Part shown: positions 16,742-24,865 of the stretch, one piece after another
Numbering within the stretch: the stretch's first letter is position 1
How the letters are laid out: each line of letters opens with the position of its first letter
NCBI RefSeq assembly: GCF_025231525.1
Contig: NZ_CP103057.1
Span: forward strand, 1-64,000
Reading direction: 5' to 3'
From: Sphingomonas endolithica
Lineage (GTDB): Bacteria > Pseudomonadota > Alphaproteobacteria > Sphingomonadales > Sphingomonadaceae
Length of the DNA: 64,000 nucleotides
Program-made: the position numbers and the translations under genes
Notes under the pieces: model-generated
The model's database searches: none
What the model was told of the DNA's origin: nothing
What the model saw: the letters and a program-made list of their open reading frames with translations, nothing else

Positions 16742-16947
16742 CAGGCGGTCGCCATGGCCGGGCGCGACGCCGGTACTGCGGCCCGCTGTGCCTTTACGAT
16801 GTCGTTGAACGACAATGTCGGGTCGGCCTCGGCCAGCATGCCGATCTTCATCCAGAATTCGGCCTGCGCGTTGATCGATCGGCACATCACGATCGCGGCG
16901 CGGCGTGCTTCCTCATGCAGATCATCGGCGATCTTGACGATGCCCAT
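16741..16947 (-). CDS. ParD-like antitoxin-family protein
   Basis: A 68-residue protein beginning MGIVKIADDLHEEARRAAIV and continuing SINAQAEFWMKIGMLAEADP, which matches the ParD-like family, a ribbon-helix-helix-type group related to type II antitoxins. It ends in an Ala/Pro-rich tail. A strong ribosome site, GGAGG, lies seven bases before the ATG at 16947; an alternative TTG one codon earlier is too close to it. The stop codon overlaps the start codon of the methionine aminopeptidase gene (TGATG). No ParE-type toxin is adjacent; the partner is the peptidase. The family is likely DNA-binding and may autoregulate this two-gene operon, which is inference. Confidence 0.85.
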   Translation of the reverse strand: MGIVKIADDLHEEARRAAIVMCRSINAQAEFWMKIGMLAEADPTLSFNDIVKAQRAAVPASRPAMATA

Positions 16948-16950
16948 CAA

Positions 16951-16981
16951 CGTTCCTCCATGGGATGTACTATATGGAACG
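16951..16981 (-). promoter_or_regulatory. Inverted repeat covering the ParD-like gene's ribosome site
   Basis: CGTTCC at 16951-16956 and GGAACG at 16976-16981 are perfect reverse complements. On the transcribed strand one arm forms the 3' part of the GGAGGAACG ribosome site. It could be an operator for the ParD-like protein or an RNA hairpin that masks translation. Six-base arms are short, so chance is possible. Confidence 0.35.
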
Positions 16982-17072
16982 TATACAGATCGTATCGTCG
17001 ATGGTCAAAGAGTAGGCGGTCCACCATCAGGCGCGGGGTGACGCAACGCCACGCGCACGGCATAGGCGGCCC

Positions 17073-17756
17073 ATGAAGAAGCTGTTCTCTCCCATCCTGG
17101 CCGGCGCCAGCCTTGGCGATCGGCTTGTCGCTTGCCTTGGTGCGCTGCTGGGCATTGCACTCACCGCCTTCGTCAGTGCGCGTCTGGCCGGCTCTGGCCT
17201 TGCATTGCTGATCGTCGCGCCGATGGGCGCGTCTGCGGTGTTGGTTTTTGCGGTGCCGGCAAGCCCGCTGGCGCAACCCTGGCCGGCGATCGGCGGCAAC
17301 ATCCTGTCGGCTCTGGTCGGCATCACCGTCGCGCACCTCGTGCCGATCCCGGCACTGGCCGCAGGGCTGGCCGTCGCCGGCGCGATCCTGGTTATGTCGC
17401 TCACCCGATCGCTGCATCCGCCGGGGGGCGCGACGGCGCTGCTGGCGGTGATCGGTGGGCCGCAAGTGGCGGCGGCGGGGTATACCTTCGCGCTGCTGCC
17501 GGTCGGGCTGAACGCGGTGATCCTGGCGCTGCTTGGCATCCTAATTCATCGCTTCACGGGGCACAGCTATCCGCACCGTGCGGTGCTCGCGACCGCGACC
17601 CCGCGGGATGAGCCCGCTGCGTCGCTGTACCCGGCAGATCTAGATCAGGCATTGGTCGAGATGGGCGAGTCCTTCGACATCAGCCGCGAGGACCTGGAAC
17701 TGCTGCTGCAGCGCGCCGAGCATCATGCCGCCGGAAGAAGAGCCGGAGCGCGATAG
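17073..17756 (+). CDS. HPP family membrane protein
   Basis: A 227-residue protein with about four to five membrane helices and the family-defining HPP motif in TRSLHPPGGATALLAVIGG around residue 115. HPP proteins are small inner-membrane proteins, some reported as nitrite transporters of plastids and cyanobacteria; the bacterial role is generally unknown. The tail after the helices (about 185-227) is hydrophilic and acidic to basic, shorter than the CBS domains that some relatives carry. It begins 125 bases from the divergent ParD-like gene. A possible small gene follows 74 bases after it. Confidence 0.85.
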   Translation: MKKLFSPILAGASLGDRLVACLGALLGIALTAFVSARLAGSGLALLIVAPMGASAVLVFAVPASPLAQPWPAIGGNILSALVGITVAHLVPIPALAAGLAVAGAILVMSLTRSLHPPGGATALLAVIGGPQVAAAGYTFALLPVGLNAVILALLGILIHRFTGHSYPHRAVLATATPRDEPAASLYPADLDQALVEMGESFDISREDLELLLQRAEHHAAGRRAGAR

Positions 17757-17830
17757 TCTGGCTCTACGGTAACCGCCAAGATGCTATCCAATGTTCGACG
17801 GCATCGTGCGGCGCACAGAAAGGAGCTGAA

Positions 17831-17923
17831 ATGTCGGTGACCGATCTGTGCCTGATCCCGGGCATGCTCTTCGCCTTCGCGACCTTGGTCGTGAAGATCA
17901 TCGAAGTTTCGCGTAGGAACTAG
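17831..17923 (+). CDS. Possible small single-span membrane protein, 30 aa
   Basis: A short open frame starting at ATG 17831 directly after AGGAGCTGAA, a good ribosome site at normal spacing. The product is one hydrophobic helix (LCLIPGMLFAFATLVVKIIE) with a basic C-terminal end. A GC-rich hairpin at 17983-18012 follows it. The combination of ribosome site, membrane helix and downstream hairpin supports a real gene, but 30 residues are too few for homology and it could be chance. Confidence 0.45.
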   Translation: MSVTDLCLIPGMLFAFATLVVKIIEVSRRN

Positions 17924-17982
17924 GTGCACGGGCGGGGCGCGGTCTGCAAGCCGAACCCCAAACGCCGCAAGCTGACATGTTT

Positions 17983-18012
17983 GAGCCCCAGCCGCTGCAA
18001 CGACCGGGGCTC
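17983..18012 (+). terminator. Terminator-like hairpin between convergent genes
   Basis: GAGCCCC pairs perfectly with GGGGCTC around a 16-base loop. It lies between the possible small membrane-protein gene and the end of the convergent thiolase gene. No T-run follows, so termination is plausible rather than certain. Confidence 0.4.
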
Positions 18013-18083
18013 ACAGAAATGCGTTATGTCAGCGAATAATTACTATTGTCACTCAAGAGTTGTTTTTCAACCAGAAGTTCAAA

Positions 18084-19262
18084 TCACAATATCTCGAACA
18101 GACCGGCCGCACCCATGCCGCCGCCGACGCACATCGTCACCACGACATGCTTCGCACCGCGGCGCTTGCCTTCGATCAGCGCGTGGCCGGTCGCGCGGGC
18201 GCCGGTCATGCCGTACGGGTGGCCGATCGAGATCGCACCGCCGCTGACGTTGAGCAGCTCGTCCGGGATGCCGAGCTTGTCACGGCAATACAGCACCTGC
18301 ACGGCGAACGCCTCGTTCAGCTCCCACAGGCCGATATCGTCCATCTTGAGGCCGAAGCGCTGCAGCAGCTTCGGGATCGCCACGACCGGGCCGATGCCCA
18401 TTTCGTCAGGCTCGGTACCGCCGACGGCCATGCCGATATAGCGGCCGAGCGGCTGCAGACCGCGCTTGGAGGCGATCGACTCTTCCATCAGCACGCTGGC
18501 TGACGACCCGTCCGACAACTGGCTGGCATTGCCCGCGGTGATCGTCATGTCGGGGCCCATGACCGGCTTCAACGCCCTCAGGCCCTCCAGCGTGGTGTCG
18601 GCGCGATTGCCCTCGTCCTTTGTGAGCGTCACGTCCTTGTAGGTGACTTCCTTGGTCTCCTTGTTGACCACCGCCATGTTGGCGGTGACCGGCACGATCT
18701 CGGCATCGAAATAGCCCGCCGCCTGTGCCGCGGCCGTGCGCTGCTGCGATTGCAGGGCATATTCGTCCATCGCGTCGCGGCTGATATTGTAGCGCTTGGC
18801 GACGACCTCGGCAGTGCCGAGCATCGGCATGTACACGTCCTTGTGCATCGCGATCAGCTCGCGGTCGGGCGCGACGCGCATTTCGGGCGTCTGAACCAGG
18901 CTGATGCTCTCCACGCCGCCGCCGATGGTGATGTCCATATTGTCGATCATGATCTGCTTGGCGGCAGTGGCGATCGCCATCAGGCCGGAGGCACACTGGC
19001 GGTCGACCGACATGCCGGCGACCGTCACCGGCAGTCCGGCCCGCAGCAGCGAGGTGCGCGCAATGTTGCCGGCCTGATGGCCCTGCTGCAGCGCGCAACC
19101 GAACACCACGTCGTCCACTTCCGCCCCATCGATCCCGGCGCGCTCGACGGCGGCCTTGATCGAATGGCTGGCCAGCGTGGGCGCAGGGGTGTTGTTGAAC
19201 CCGCCGCGATAGGCGCGGCCGATGGCGGTACGGGCAGTGGAGACGATGACGGCTGAACGCAT
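18084..19262 (-). CDS. Acetyl-CoA C-acyltransferase (thiolase)
   Basis: A 392-residue thiolase. It has the nucleophilic Cys in [10 protein letters not shown] (about residue 90), the His of [10 protein letters not shown], and the second catalytic Cys in [14 protein letters not shown] near the C-terminus, so all three catalytic residues are present. The enzyme either cleaves 3-ketoacyl-CoA with CoA in beta-oxidation or condenses two acetyl-CoA. The exact chain-length preference cannot be read off. A MaoC-type hydratase gene lies 55 bases upstream on the same strand, which fits a fatty-acid or polyester metabolism pair. I see no ketoacyl-CoA reductase next to it. Confidence 0.92.
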   Translation of the reverse strand: MRSAVIVSTARTAIGRAYRGGFNNTPAPTLASHSIKAAVERAGIDGAEVDDVVFGCALQQGHQAGNIARTSLLRAGLPVTVAGMSVDRQCASGLMAIATAAKQIMIDNMDITIGGGVESISLVQTPEMRVAPDRELIAMHKDVYMPMLGTAEVVAKRYNISRDAMDEYALQSQQRTAAAQAAGYFDAEIVPVTANMAVVNKETKEVTYKDVTLTKDEGNRADTTLEGLRALKPVMGPDMTITAGNASQLSDGSSASVLMEESIASKRGLQPLGRYIGMAVGGTEPDEMGIGPVVAIPKLLQRFGLKMDDIGLWELNEAFAVQVLYCRDKLGIPDELLNVSGGAISIGHPYGMTGARATGHALIEGKRRGAKHVVVTMCVGGGMGAAGLFEIL

Positions 19263-19317
19263 GTGTCTAGGCCTTTCTGTTACAGCCGCCGCCCGGAAGG
19301 GGAGGGGCCTTAGTAGA

Positions 19318-19776
19318 TCAAACGAAAACCTGGCCGATCCATTCGGCGATCATGGCGGGCTTTTCTTCGCCCTCGATCTCGATCGTGACCTCATTGGTCT
19401 GCTGCCACTGACCAGGGCGCTTCTCGGTCAGCTCGAGCAGCTTGAACCGCCCGCGCACGCGCTTGCCCGAGCGGACGGGCTGCAAAAAGCGTACTTTGTT
19501 GCCGCCATAATTAACGCCCATCTTGATCCCCTCGACCGTCACTGGATCGATGATCTTGGACGCCAGCAGGGGCATCAGCGACAATGTCAGGAAGCCGTGC
19601 GCGATCGTGCCGCCGAACGGCGTCTGGGCCGCCATCTCCGGATTGACGTGGATGAACTGGTGATCGCCCGTCGCATCGGCGAACTTGTCGATCATCTGCT
19701 GGCTCACTTCGACCCAGTCGGACACCATCTCGGTACCAACGCGACCGGCCATTTTCTGTACGCTGATCGTCGCCAC
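19318..19776 (-). CDS. MaoC family dehydratase
   Basis: A 152-residue hot-dog-fold hydratase with the catalytic Asp38 and His43 in [12 protein letters not shown], followed by [14 protein letters not shown], the standard MaoC/R-specific enoyl-CoA hydratase signature. It adds water to enoyl-CoA to give the (R)-3-hydroxyacyl-CoA. I chose a GTG start at 19776 because GAGGAA lies six to seven bases upstream and the protein then begins [11 protein letters not shown]; the frame is open further back without support. The thiolase gene follows on the same strand. This pair could feed or drain the PHB pool acted on by the depolymerase at 13.4 kb, but that is inference. Confidence 0.87.
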   Translation of the reverse strand: MATISVQKMAGRVGTEMVSDWVEVSQQMIDKFADATGDHQFIHVNPEMAAQTPFGGTIAHGFLTLSLMPLLASKIIDPVTVEGIKMGVNYGGNKVRFLQPVRSGKRVRGRFKLLELTEKRPGQWQQTNEVTIEIEGEEKPAMIAEWIGQVFV

Positions 19777-19935
19777 GGATTGTTCCTCGTGCTGCAAACC
19801 TTTGCGAGCAGGCAAATGGCATTGCCGGGCGCGCGGTGCAAGCCTGACGCCGACCGGATCAAGGAAAGGTGGCGCATACGTAGCGGCAGATGGAGTGCGA
19901 TTTCGAGGTTGCCGTGCGAACCCGTTGTTCGAAAA

Positions 19936-21183
19936 CTAATTTTCGCTGCCGCCCTCATGGCCGGGGGCATTCTCGGTTGATCCGCTGGCCTGGGCCGGAA
20001 TGCTCTGACGAACCTCCCGCACCGGTTTGTCGCGCGACGGCACGGCGTAAGGCATGATCATCCCGCCTTCCGGCGCCGCGGTGAACGTCGTTTGGGTGGG
20101 ATAAGCGAGCTCGATGCCTTCATCGTTGAAGCGCTTGACGATCGCCAAGCCAACCTTGTGGCGCGCGTCGAAGAACGGCTTGAACTCGGGACTTTCGGAA
20201 TCGAACTCGATGTCGAAGTCGTAGCTGCTCGCGCCGAATTGCATGAAGCCAGCGCGCACGAACTTCTGCCCGCAGCCCTCGACCACCTCCTGCAACATCG
20301 CTGGGATGGATTCCATCGTCTCCACCGGCGTCCATTGCACCAGCCCCAGCGTGAACTTGATACGGCGATAGTCACGCCGCGTGTTGTTGAGGATTTCCTT
20401 GTCGAGCAGGTTTTTGTTCGAGATGATCCGCTCTTCGCCGGTCACCGAGCGGATGCGCGTCGATTTGAGACCGATCGCCTCGACCGTGCCGCCACTCTGA
20501 TCGTAGCTGACCACGTCGCCGCGCCGGAACGGGCGATCGAAGATGATGGCCAGGGCGGCGAACAGATCCGCGAAGATGCCTTGCGCGGCAAGACCGATAG
20601 CGATGCCGCCGACGCCCAGGCCCGCGATCAGGCCGGTTACGTTGACGCCCAGATTGTCGAGCACCACCACCAACGCGATGGCGAATACGGCGAAGGTGAC
20701 GAGCAGGCGGATAATGCCCATCGCGCTGCCCAGTGCCTCGCCCGAATAATTTTCCGATTGCGTGCGGTGGCGCACCGCCCCGAGGATGATCTCGCGCGCC
20801 CACACCGCCGCCTGGAACACGGCAGCGACAGTGAACAGGAAGTTGATCGTGGTGGCGAATTCGGCGGGGGCACCCGAATAGCCCTCGACCAGCTTCACCG
20901 CGGTCATGATGATGAAGAAGTTGCCGGTCTTGGCGATCGCCCGTCCGAGCACGACACCCCAGCCGTTCGGGCTGGCACGCGTACACAGCCGGTCACCCAG
21001 CCGTCGTGCCGCATGCAGTGCGACGAAGATGCCGGTGCCGATCGCGACCGAGATAATGATTTGCAGCCAGTGGATCTGGAACCAGACATAGCTGGCGTTG
21101 ATCAGGGTCTGTACCTGCGTATCGATATCGGCGCTGGGAATGATCGGCTTCGCGGCGGCCGCGGCGCTGTTGTTGGTCGTCAT
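19936..21183 (-). CDS. Mechanosensitive ion channel, MscS family
   Basis: A 415-residue inner-membrane protein. It has membrane helices around residues 35-60, 80-130 and 150-200, a pore-lining Gly/Ala-rich helix (VTGLIAGLGVGGIAIGLAAQ) and a cytoplasmic beta domain starting FRRGDVV, the usual arrangement of MscS. The channel opens on membrane tension to release solutes in hypo-osmotic shock. The C-terminal tail is Gly/Ser/Glu-rich and probably disordered. The gene follows topoisomerase IB with only nine bases between stop and start, so the two are likely co-transcribed. Confidence 0.92.
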   Translation of the reverse strand: MTTNNSAAAAAKPIIPSADIDTQVQTLINASYVWFQIHWLQIIISVAIGTGIFVALHAARRLGDRLCTRASPNGWGVVLGRAIAKTGNFFIIMTAVKLVEGYSGAPAEFATTINFLFTVAAVFQAAVWAREIILGAVRHRTQSENYSGEALGSAMGIIRLLVTFAVFAIALVVVLDNLGVNVTGLIAGLGVGGIAIGLAAQGIFADLFAALAIIFDRPFRRGDVVSYDQSGGTVEAIGLKSTRIRSVTGEERIISNKNLLDKEILNNTRRDYRRIKFTLGLVQWTPVETMESIPAMLQEVVEGCGQKFVRAGFMQFGASSYDFDIEFDSESPEFKPFFDARHKVGLAIVKRFNDEGIELAYPTQTTFTAAPEGGMIMPYAVPSRDKPVREVRQSIPAQASGSTENAPGHEGGSEN

Positions 21184-21192
21184 GGGAGGTCC

Positions 21193-22197
21193 CTAGGCGG
21201 CCTTGGCGCGCCGGCTTGGCTTGTCTTCGAGGAACGCGATCAGCCCGCGCTCTGCACGCGAGAGATATTGCGTCTGGCGTGGCAGCTTGGCGGTAGCGCG
21301 GAACTTGCCCTGGCCCTGTTTGACCAAGGCCAGCAATGAGGGGTGGACATAGGATTTGCGCGCAATGGCCGGCGTGTTGCCCAGCGCATCGGTCACCGGC
21401 TCGAGCAACTGCTTGAGCGTGAGATCGTGCTCTGCCGTAGCCAGCGTCTCGAAGGCGATCACGCTGGCGCTCCAGGTGCGGAAATGCTTGGCCGTGAACT
21501 CCCCGCCCGTTGCCTCGCGGATATAGTCGTTGACGTCGGATGACGTGACCGGGTGGGTGCCGCCCGCCGTATCGACCCAGCTGAACAGATGCTGGCAGTC
21601 GAGATCCGAGCATTTCTTGACGAAGCGGCTGAGCGAGCGATCGGTGATCGTCAGCATGCGCATCTTGCCGGACTTGGCCTTGTACTGCAGCTTCAGCGTC
21701 TGACCGCGCAGCTTGGCGTGCTGCTTGCGGAGCGTCGTCGCGCCGTAGCTCTCATTCTCCTTGACGTATCCCTCGTTGCCGATGCGGACATGCCCGAGAT
21801 CGAGCAACCGGACGATCGCTGCGACCGCCTCTGCCTTGCCAAGGCCTGTGCGCTTCAGGTCCTTGTCGACCCGCGCGCGCAGCTTGGGCAGCGCGCGGCC
21901 GAACGGCGCACACAGTTCGTACTTCGCGCTTTCCTGCTTGCTGCGGAAATCGAGGTGATAGCGATATTGCTTGCGACCCTTCTCATCCCACCCGACCGCC
22001 TGTATATGGCCGTTGGGCTTTGGGCAGAACCAGGCGTCGCGATAGGCGGGGGGCAGGCCGATCGCGTTCAGCCGATCGATCTCGTCGCGATCCTCGATGC
22101 GCGTACCGTCAGCGTGAAAATACGCCCAGCCTTGCTCCAGTTTTTCGCGGGTGATCCCGGGTTCGCTATTGTCGTGGTAGATTATTCGGGCGGTCAT
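21193..22197 (-). CDS. DNA topoisomerase IB
   Basis: A 334-residue enzyme of the eukaryote/poxvirus-type topoisomerase IB family found in some bacteria. It nicks one DNA strand through a tyrosine and relaxes supercoils of both signs. The N-terminal domain (about 1-90) contains WAYFHADGTRI and GLPPAYRDAWFCP. The catalytic domain has DLGHVRIGNEGYVKEN with its Arg, KHFRTWSASV with its Arg and His-region, and the active tyrosine in IARKSYVHP. The ATG at 22197 overlaps the end of the acyltransferase gene by 32 bases; a TTG at 22215 is also open. The tight packing with cell-surface genes is unusual for a topology enzyme. Confidence 0.92.
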   Translation of the reverse strand: MTARIIYHDNSEPGITREKLEQGWAYFHADGTRIEDRDEIDRLNAIGLPPAYRDAWFCPKPNGHIQAVGWDEKGRKQYRYHLDFRSKQESAKYELCAPFGRALPKLRARVDKDLKRTGLGKAEAVAAIVRLLDLGHVRIGNEGYVKENESYGATTLRKQHAKLRGQTLKLQYKAKSGKMRMLTITDRSLSRFVKKCSDLDCQHLFSWVDTAGGTHPVTSSDVNDYIREATGGEFTAKHFRTWSASVIAFETLATAEHDLTLKQLLEPVTDALGNTPAIARKSYVHPSLLALVKQGQGKFRATAKLPRQTQYLSRAERGLIAFLEDKPSRRAKAA

Positions 22198-23293
22198 TGC
22201 AGGAGGAATGCGCAACCCCGGGGGTTCGTTCCGCCTTTCGCCAGGGCGTGGCGTTGATCCACCGTTGCGCCGGGCGTTCGACCAGATGGTACAAGGCGAC
22301 GGAGCTGACGAGGACGAGCAGCAGGAACAGCGCGATAAGGGGCGCGGATACGCTGCGCGGGTCGGTCACCAGAACCAGCTTGAACACGATCCAGAGCAGG
22401 AAGTGGCCGAGATAGGTCGCGTAGCTGATCTCGCCGAGATAGTGCAGTGCTGCAGTGTCCAGCGGATTGGCGCGGAGCCCGGAGGTCAATGCCAATGCCA
22501 GCAGGGCGGCGGCGAACAGCAATGGCACCGTCAGCGTTTCAGGCACGCCCAGCGCCCACAACGTCGCCATGCAGCCAGCGGCCAGGGTGGCAAAAGCGGC
22601 GGGGATCGTCGGTCCCGCCTGCCAGCGCTGCCACAAGGCGCAGACCGCCGTGCCGGCGGCGAATTCGGTCAGGCAGCGCAGCAGCCCGAAGCGCCAGATG
22701 TCGGTGCCGAGTGTCGGGGCGCCGGCGCGGGCCATCACCAGATGCAGCACGACGCAGCTTGCCACGATCGCCATGCCCACGGCCCAGCTCGGCACGCGCC
22801 GCCAGTCGACTGCCATGGCGAGCAGCGGGAAAAGCAGGTAGGCGCCCCATTCCGCGCTGATCGACCAGCTCGGGTCGTTCCACGTCAGTTGATCGGTAAA
22901 GCCCCAATTGTGCAGCAGCAGGATATGCAGCGGCAATTGCCCGAACGGATAATTGTCCGGTTCGGCGCGCCCGGTCGCTGCCAGCAACAGCGCCAGCGCC
23001 ACCGCACAGGCCAGCATGAACAGATGCAGCGGCCAGATGCGCGCAATGCGGTTGCGCAGGAAGCCGGGCACTGCGCGAAATCCGCGCTCGTGGAGCGTTG
23101 CGCCCCAGCGCAGCCAGATGACGAAGCCCGACAGCAGGAAGAAGAAGTCGACTGCCAAATACCCCTTGGCGAAGAAGGCGACCCAGGCGGCCGGAAGCCC
23201 GGCGATCGACAGGCGGATATGGTAGAGCACGACGAACCACGCCGCGATGCCGCGGACGCTGGTCAGCGCGCGCAGTTCCGTGCGGCCGCTCAC
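22166..23293 (-). CDS. Acyltransferase 3 family membrane protein (OafA-like)
   Basis: A 375-residue integral membrane acyltransferase with about ten helices. The opening RALTSVRGIAAWFVVLYHIRLS carries the R and H residues typical of the family, and VDFFFLLSGFVIWLRWG follows. Such enzymes O-acetylate or otherwise acylate surface polysaccharides and glycolipids using acyl-CoA. The GTG start at 23293 overlaps the stop of the preceding glycan-ligase gene by four bases (GTGA), which supports it over a long upstream extension. With the ligase it suggests decoration of an exported polysaccharide. Confidence 0.9.
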   Translation of the reverse strand: MSGRTELRALTSVRGIAAWFVVLYHIRLSIAGLPAAWVAFFAKGYLAVDFFFLLSGFVIWLRWGATLHERGFRAVPGFLRNRIARIWPLHLFMLACAVALALLLAATGRAEPDNYPFGQLPLHILLLHNWGFTDQLTWNDPSWSISAEWGAYLLFPLLAMAVDWRRVPSWAVGMAIVASCVVLHLVMARAGAPTLGTDIWRFGLLRCLTEFAAGTAVCALWQRWQAGPTIPAAFATLAAGCMATLWALGVPETLTVPLLFAAALLALALTSGLRANPLDTAALHYLGEISYATYLGHFLLWIVFKLVLVTDPRSVSAPLIALFLLLVLVSSVALYHLVERPAQRWINATPWRKAERTPGVAHSSCNDRPNNLPRQ

Positions 23294-24657
23294 GACGTCG
23301 TGGCAGCCAACGCCCGTGGTCTCGCTTTGCGCATCGGCCGGAAACTCGCCTCCTGCCGCTTGCGCGCGAGATAGGTGTCGAGCCCGATCTGTGCGCCGAT
23401 TAGCATGTAGACGAACGGCTGGAACGCGATGGCAATGAACGCCGCGCCGAGCAGGTAGCACAGATGCGCCATCTGCAGCGCCCCGGCTAGCGGCGCGATC
23501 CACTCCTGACCGACCTCGGGCTTGCGATAGCGGCGGCGGATCACTTCCATGCGGAACAGGCCGGTGATGTTGATGACCAGCCACAAAGCGAGCCCGGGGA
23601 AGCCCTGTTCACCCAGCATCTCGAAATAGGCGCTGTGGAATGCGCGCGCCTGATCGACGGTCAGCTTTCGGTCGATCTTCGTCGTGCCTTCGACCTTCTC
23701 GACCGTCTCGGTATCGTAGCGGATCTTGTTCTGGCGGTACATTTCGAACCCGCCGCCGAGCGGATGGTCCTTGGCGTATTCCCAGGTCCATTTCCACACG
23801 GCGAGACGGGTGGAGGCCGATTCATCGGCCTTGTAGGTCTTGATCGTGCTCATCCGGTCGGTGAAGGTGCTCGGCAGGAACGGCACGGCGACGAGCCCGA
23901 GCAATCCGAGTATGCCGAGATACAGGACCTTGCGCTGGGTATCGCGCAGCATCAGCACGGCGAGCAGGCCGATGCACAGCAAGCCGGTGCGGGTCGAGGT
24001 GCCGACGGGGATAAGCAGGCAGGCGAAGATCAGGCAATAGCAGAACCCCTTCACCTTCCAGTCGGGCGGGAACACCGTGCCGTATTTGGTGAACCACAGG
24101 ATGATCGGGATGATGGCGATCGCCACGGTGCTGATCGTGCTGCCTTCGTAGAGCCCGGAATTGTTGGTCACCATCAGGTCGAGCTGACCATAGCCGCCAC
24201 CGCCGCTCGCCACTGTCTTGATCCCGCCGACGATTATGATCGAGGAGGCGGCCAGGATCATGATCAGCAGCAAGGCCTCGATGCGCAGGCGGGTGCGCAG
24301 CATCAGTGGCAGGAAGGCGGCGAAGGCCAGCGCCTTCCACACCCATTCCCACTTGGCGACGGCCTCGATCGGGAAGTCGGCGGACTTTGTCGTCACGAAG
24401 CAATAGAGCAGCAACAGCAGGATGAGCAGTTGGCGCGGCGCGAAGCGGCTGTCCGTCTTCTTGTCCACCAGCGCCCAGGCAGCGACCGTCAGCCCGACGG
24501 CGATCAGCGAGATCGGCACGGCGTTCAGCAGGAAATAGGTCAGCCGCTGCGGCGAGACGATGTCGATATAGACATAGACCAGCGCAAAGATGAACGGGCG
24601 ACGAAATCCGAAGGCGAAGAACACGCACAGGAAGGCGACGAAGACGAGATCACGCAC
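23290..24657 (-). CDS. O-antigen ligase-like protein, exosortase A-associated type
   Basis: A 455-residue membrane protein with about eleven helices and a large periplasmic loop (about 300-360) containing DHPLGGGFEMYRQNKIRYD and ARAFHSAYFEMLGEQGFPGLALW, matching the Wzy_C/O-antigen ligase fold. The N-terminus MRDLVFVAFLCVFFAFGFRRPF is characteristic of the ligase group that accompanies exosortase A (PEP-CTERM sorting and EPS) loci. It probably transfers or polymerises a glycan on the periplasmic side. It begins at GTG 24657 inside the end of the small membrane-protein gene. The exosortase gene itself is not in this window. Confidence 0.88.
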   Translation of the reverse strand: MRDLVFVAFLCVFFAFGFRRPFIFALVYVYIDIVSPQRLTYFLLNAVPISLIAVGLTVAAWALVDKKTDSRFAPRQLLILLLLLYCFVTTKSADFPIEAVAKWEWVWKALAFAAFLPLMLRTRLRIEALLLIMILAASSIIIVGGIKTVASGGGGYGQLDLMVTNNSGLYEGSTISTVAIAIIPIILWFTKYGTVFPPDWKVKGFCYCLIFACLLIPVGTSTRTGLLCIGLLAVLMLRDTQRKVLYLGILGLLGLVAVPFLPSTFTDRMSTIKTYKADESASTRLAVWKWTWEYAKDHPLGGGFEMYRQNKIRYDTETVEKVEGTTKIDRKLTVDQARAFHSAYFEMLGEQGFPGLALWLVINITGLFRMEVIRRRYRKPEVGQEWIAPLAGALQMAHLCYLLGAAFIAIAFQPFVYMLIGAQIGLDTYLARKRQEASFRPMRKARPRALAATTS

Positions 24658-24775
24658 CCGTCTTATCCTCCGTCGCCGGCGCGGTTTCGTCGTCGAGATC
24701 GGGGCGGCGCAACAGCAGCCATGCGGTGAGCAGCATCAGGCCGTGGCTGATCGCAAGCGCGAAATTGTCGATCAT
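24650..24775 (-). CDS. Small membrane protein upstream of the glycan ligase, 41 aa
   Basis: An open frame from ATG 24775 to TGA 24650 whose end overlaps the start of the ligase gene by eight bases. It encodes one hydrophobic helix (FALAISHGLMLLTAWLLLRR) followed by an acidic tail. The upstream AGGA is 11 bases away, so the ribosome site is weak. The overlap, membrane helix and co-direction support a genuine first gene of the run that continues to MscS; homology cannot be judged at this size. Confidence 0.5.
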   Translation of the reverse strand: MIDNFALAISHGLMLLTAWLLLRRPDLDDETAPATEDKTGA

Positions 24776-24865
24776 CTGGCAGGGATCCTGTCGGCGGCGT
24801 GTCCCTCTCGTTAACGCTCCGGGGTTGACGCCCCGTTAAACACTGGCGTGGCAGGGCAGGGCATC

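Noticed and set aside
22198..22215. TTG 22215 as start of topoisomerase IB
   Set aside because: Neither start has a clear ribosome site, but the protein family begins with the sequence that follows ATG 22197.
23635..24729. Plus-strand open frame of 364 codons opposite the glycan ligase
   Set aside because: Composition dominated by Asp, Gly, Gln and Arg and antisense to a membrane protein gene with a clear family.
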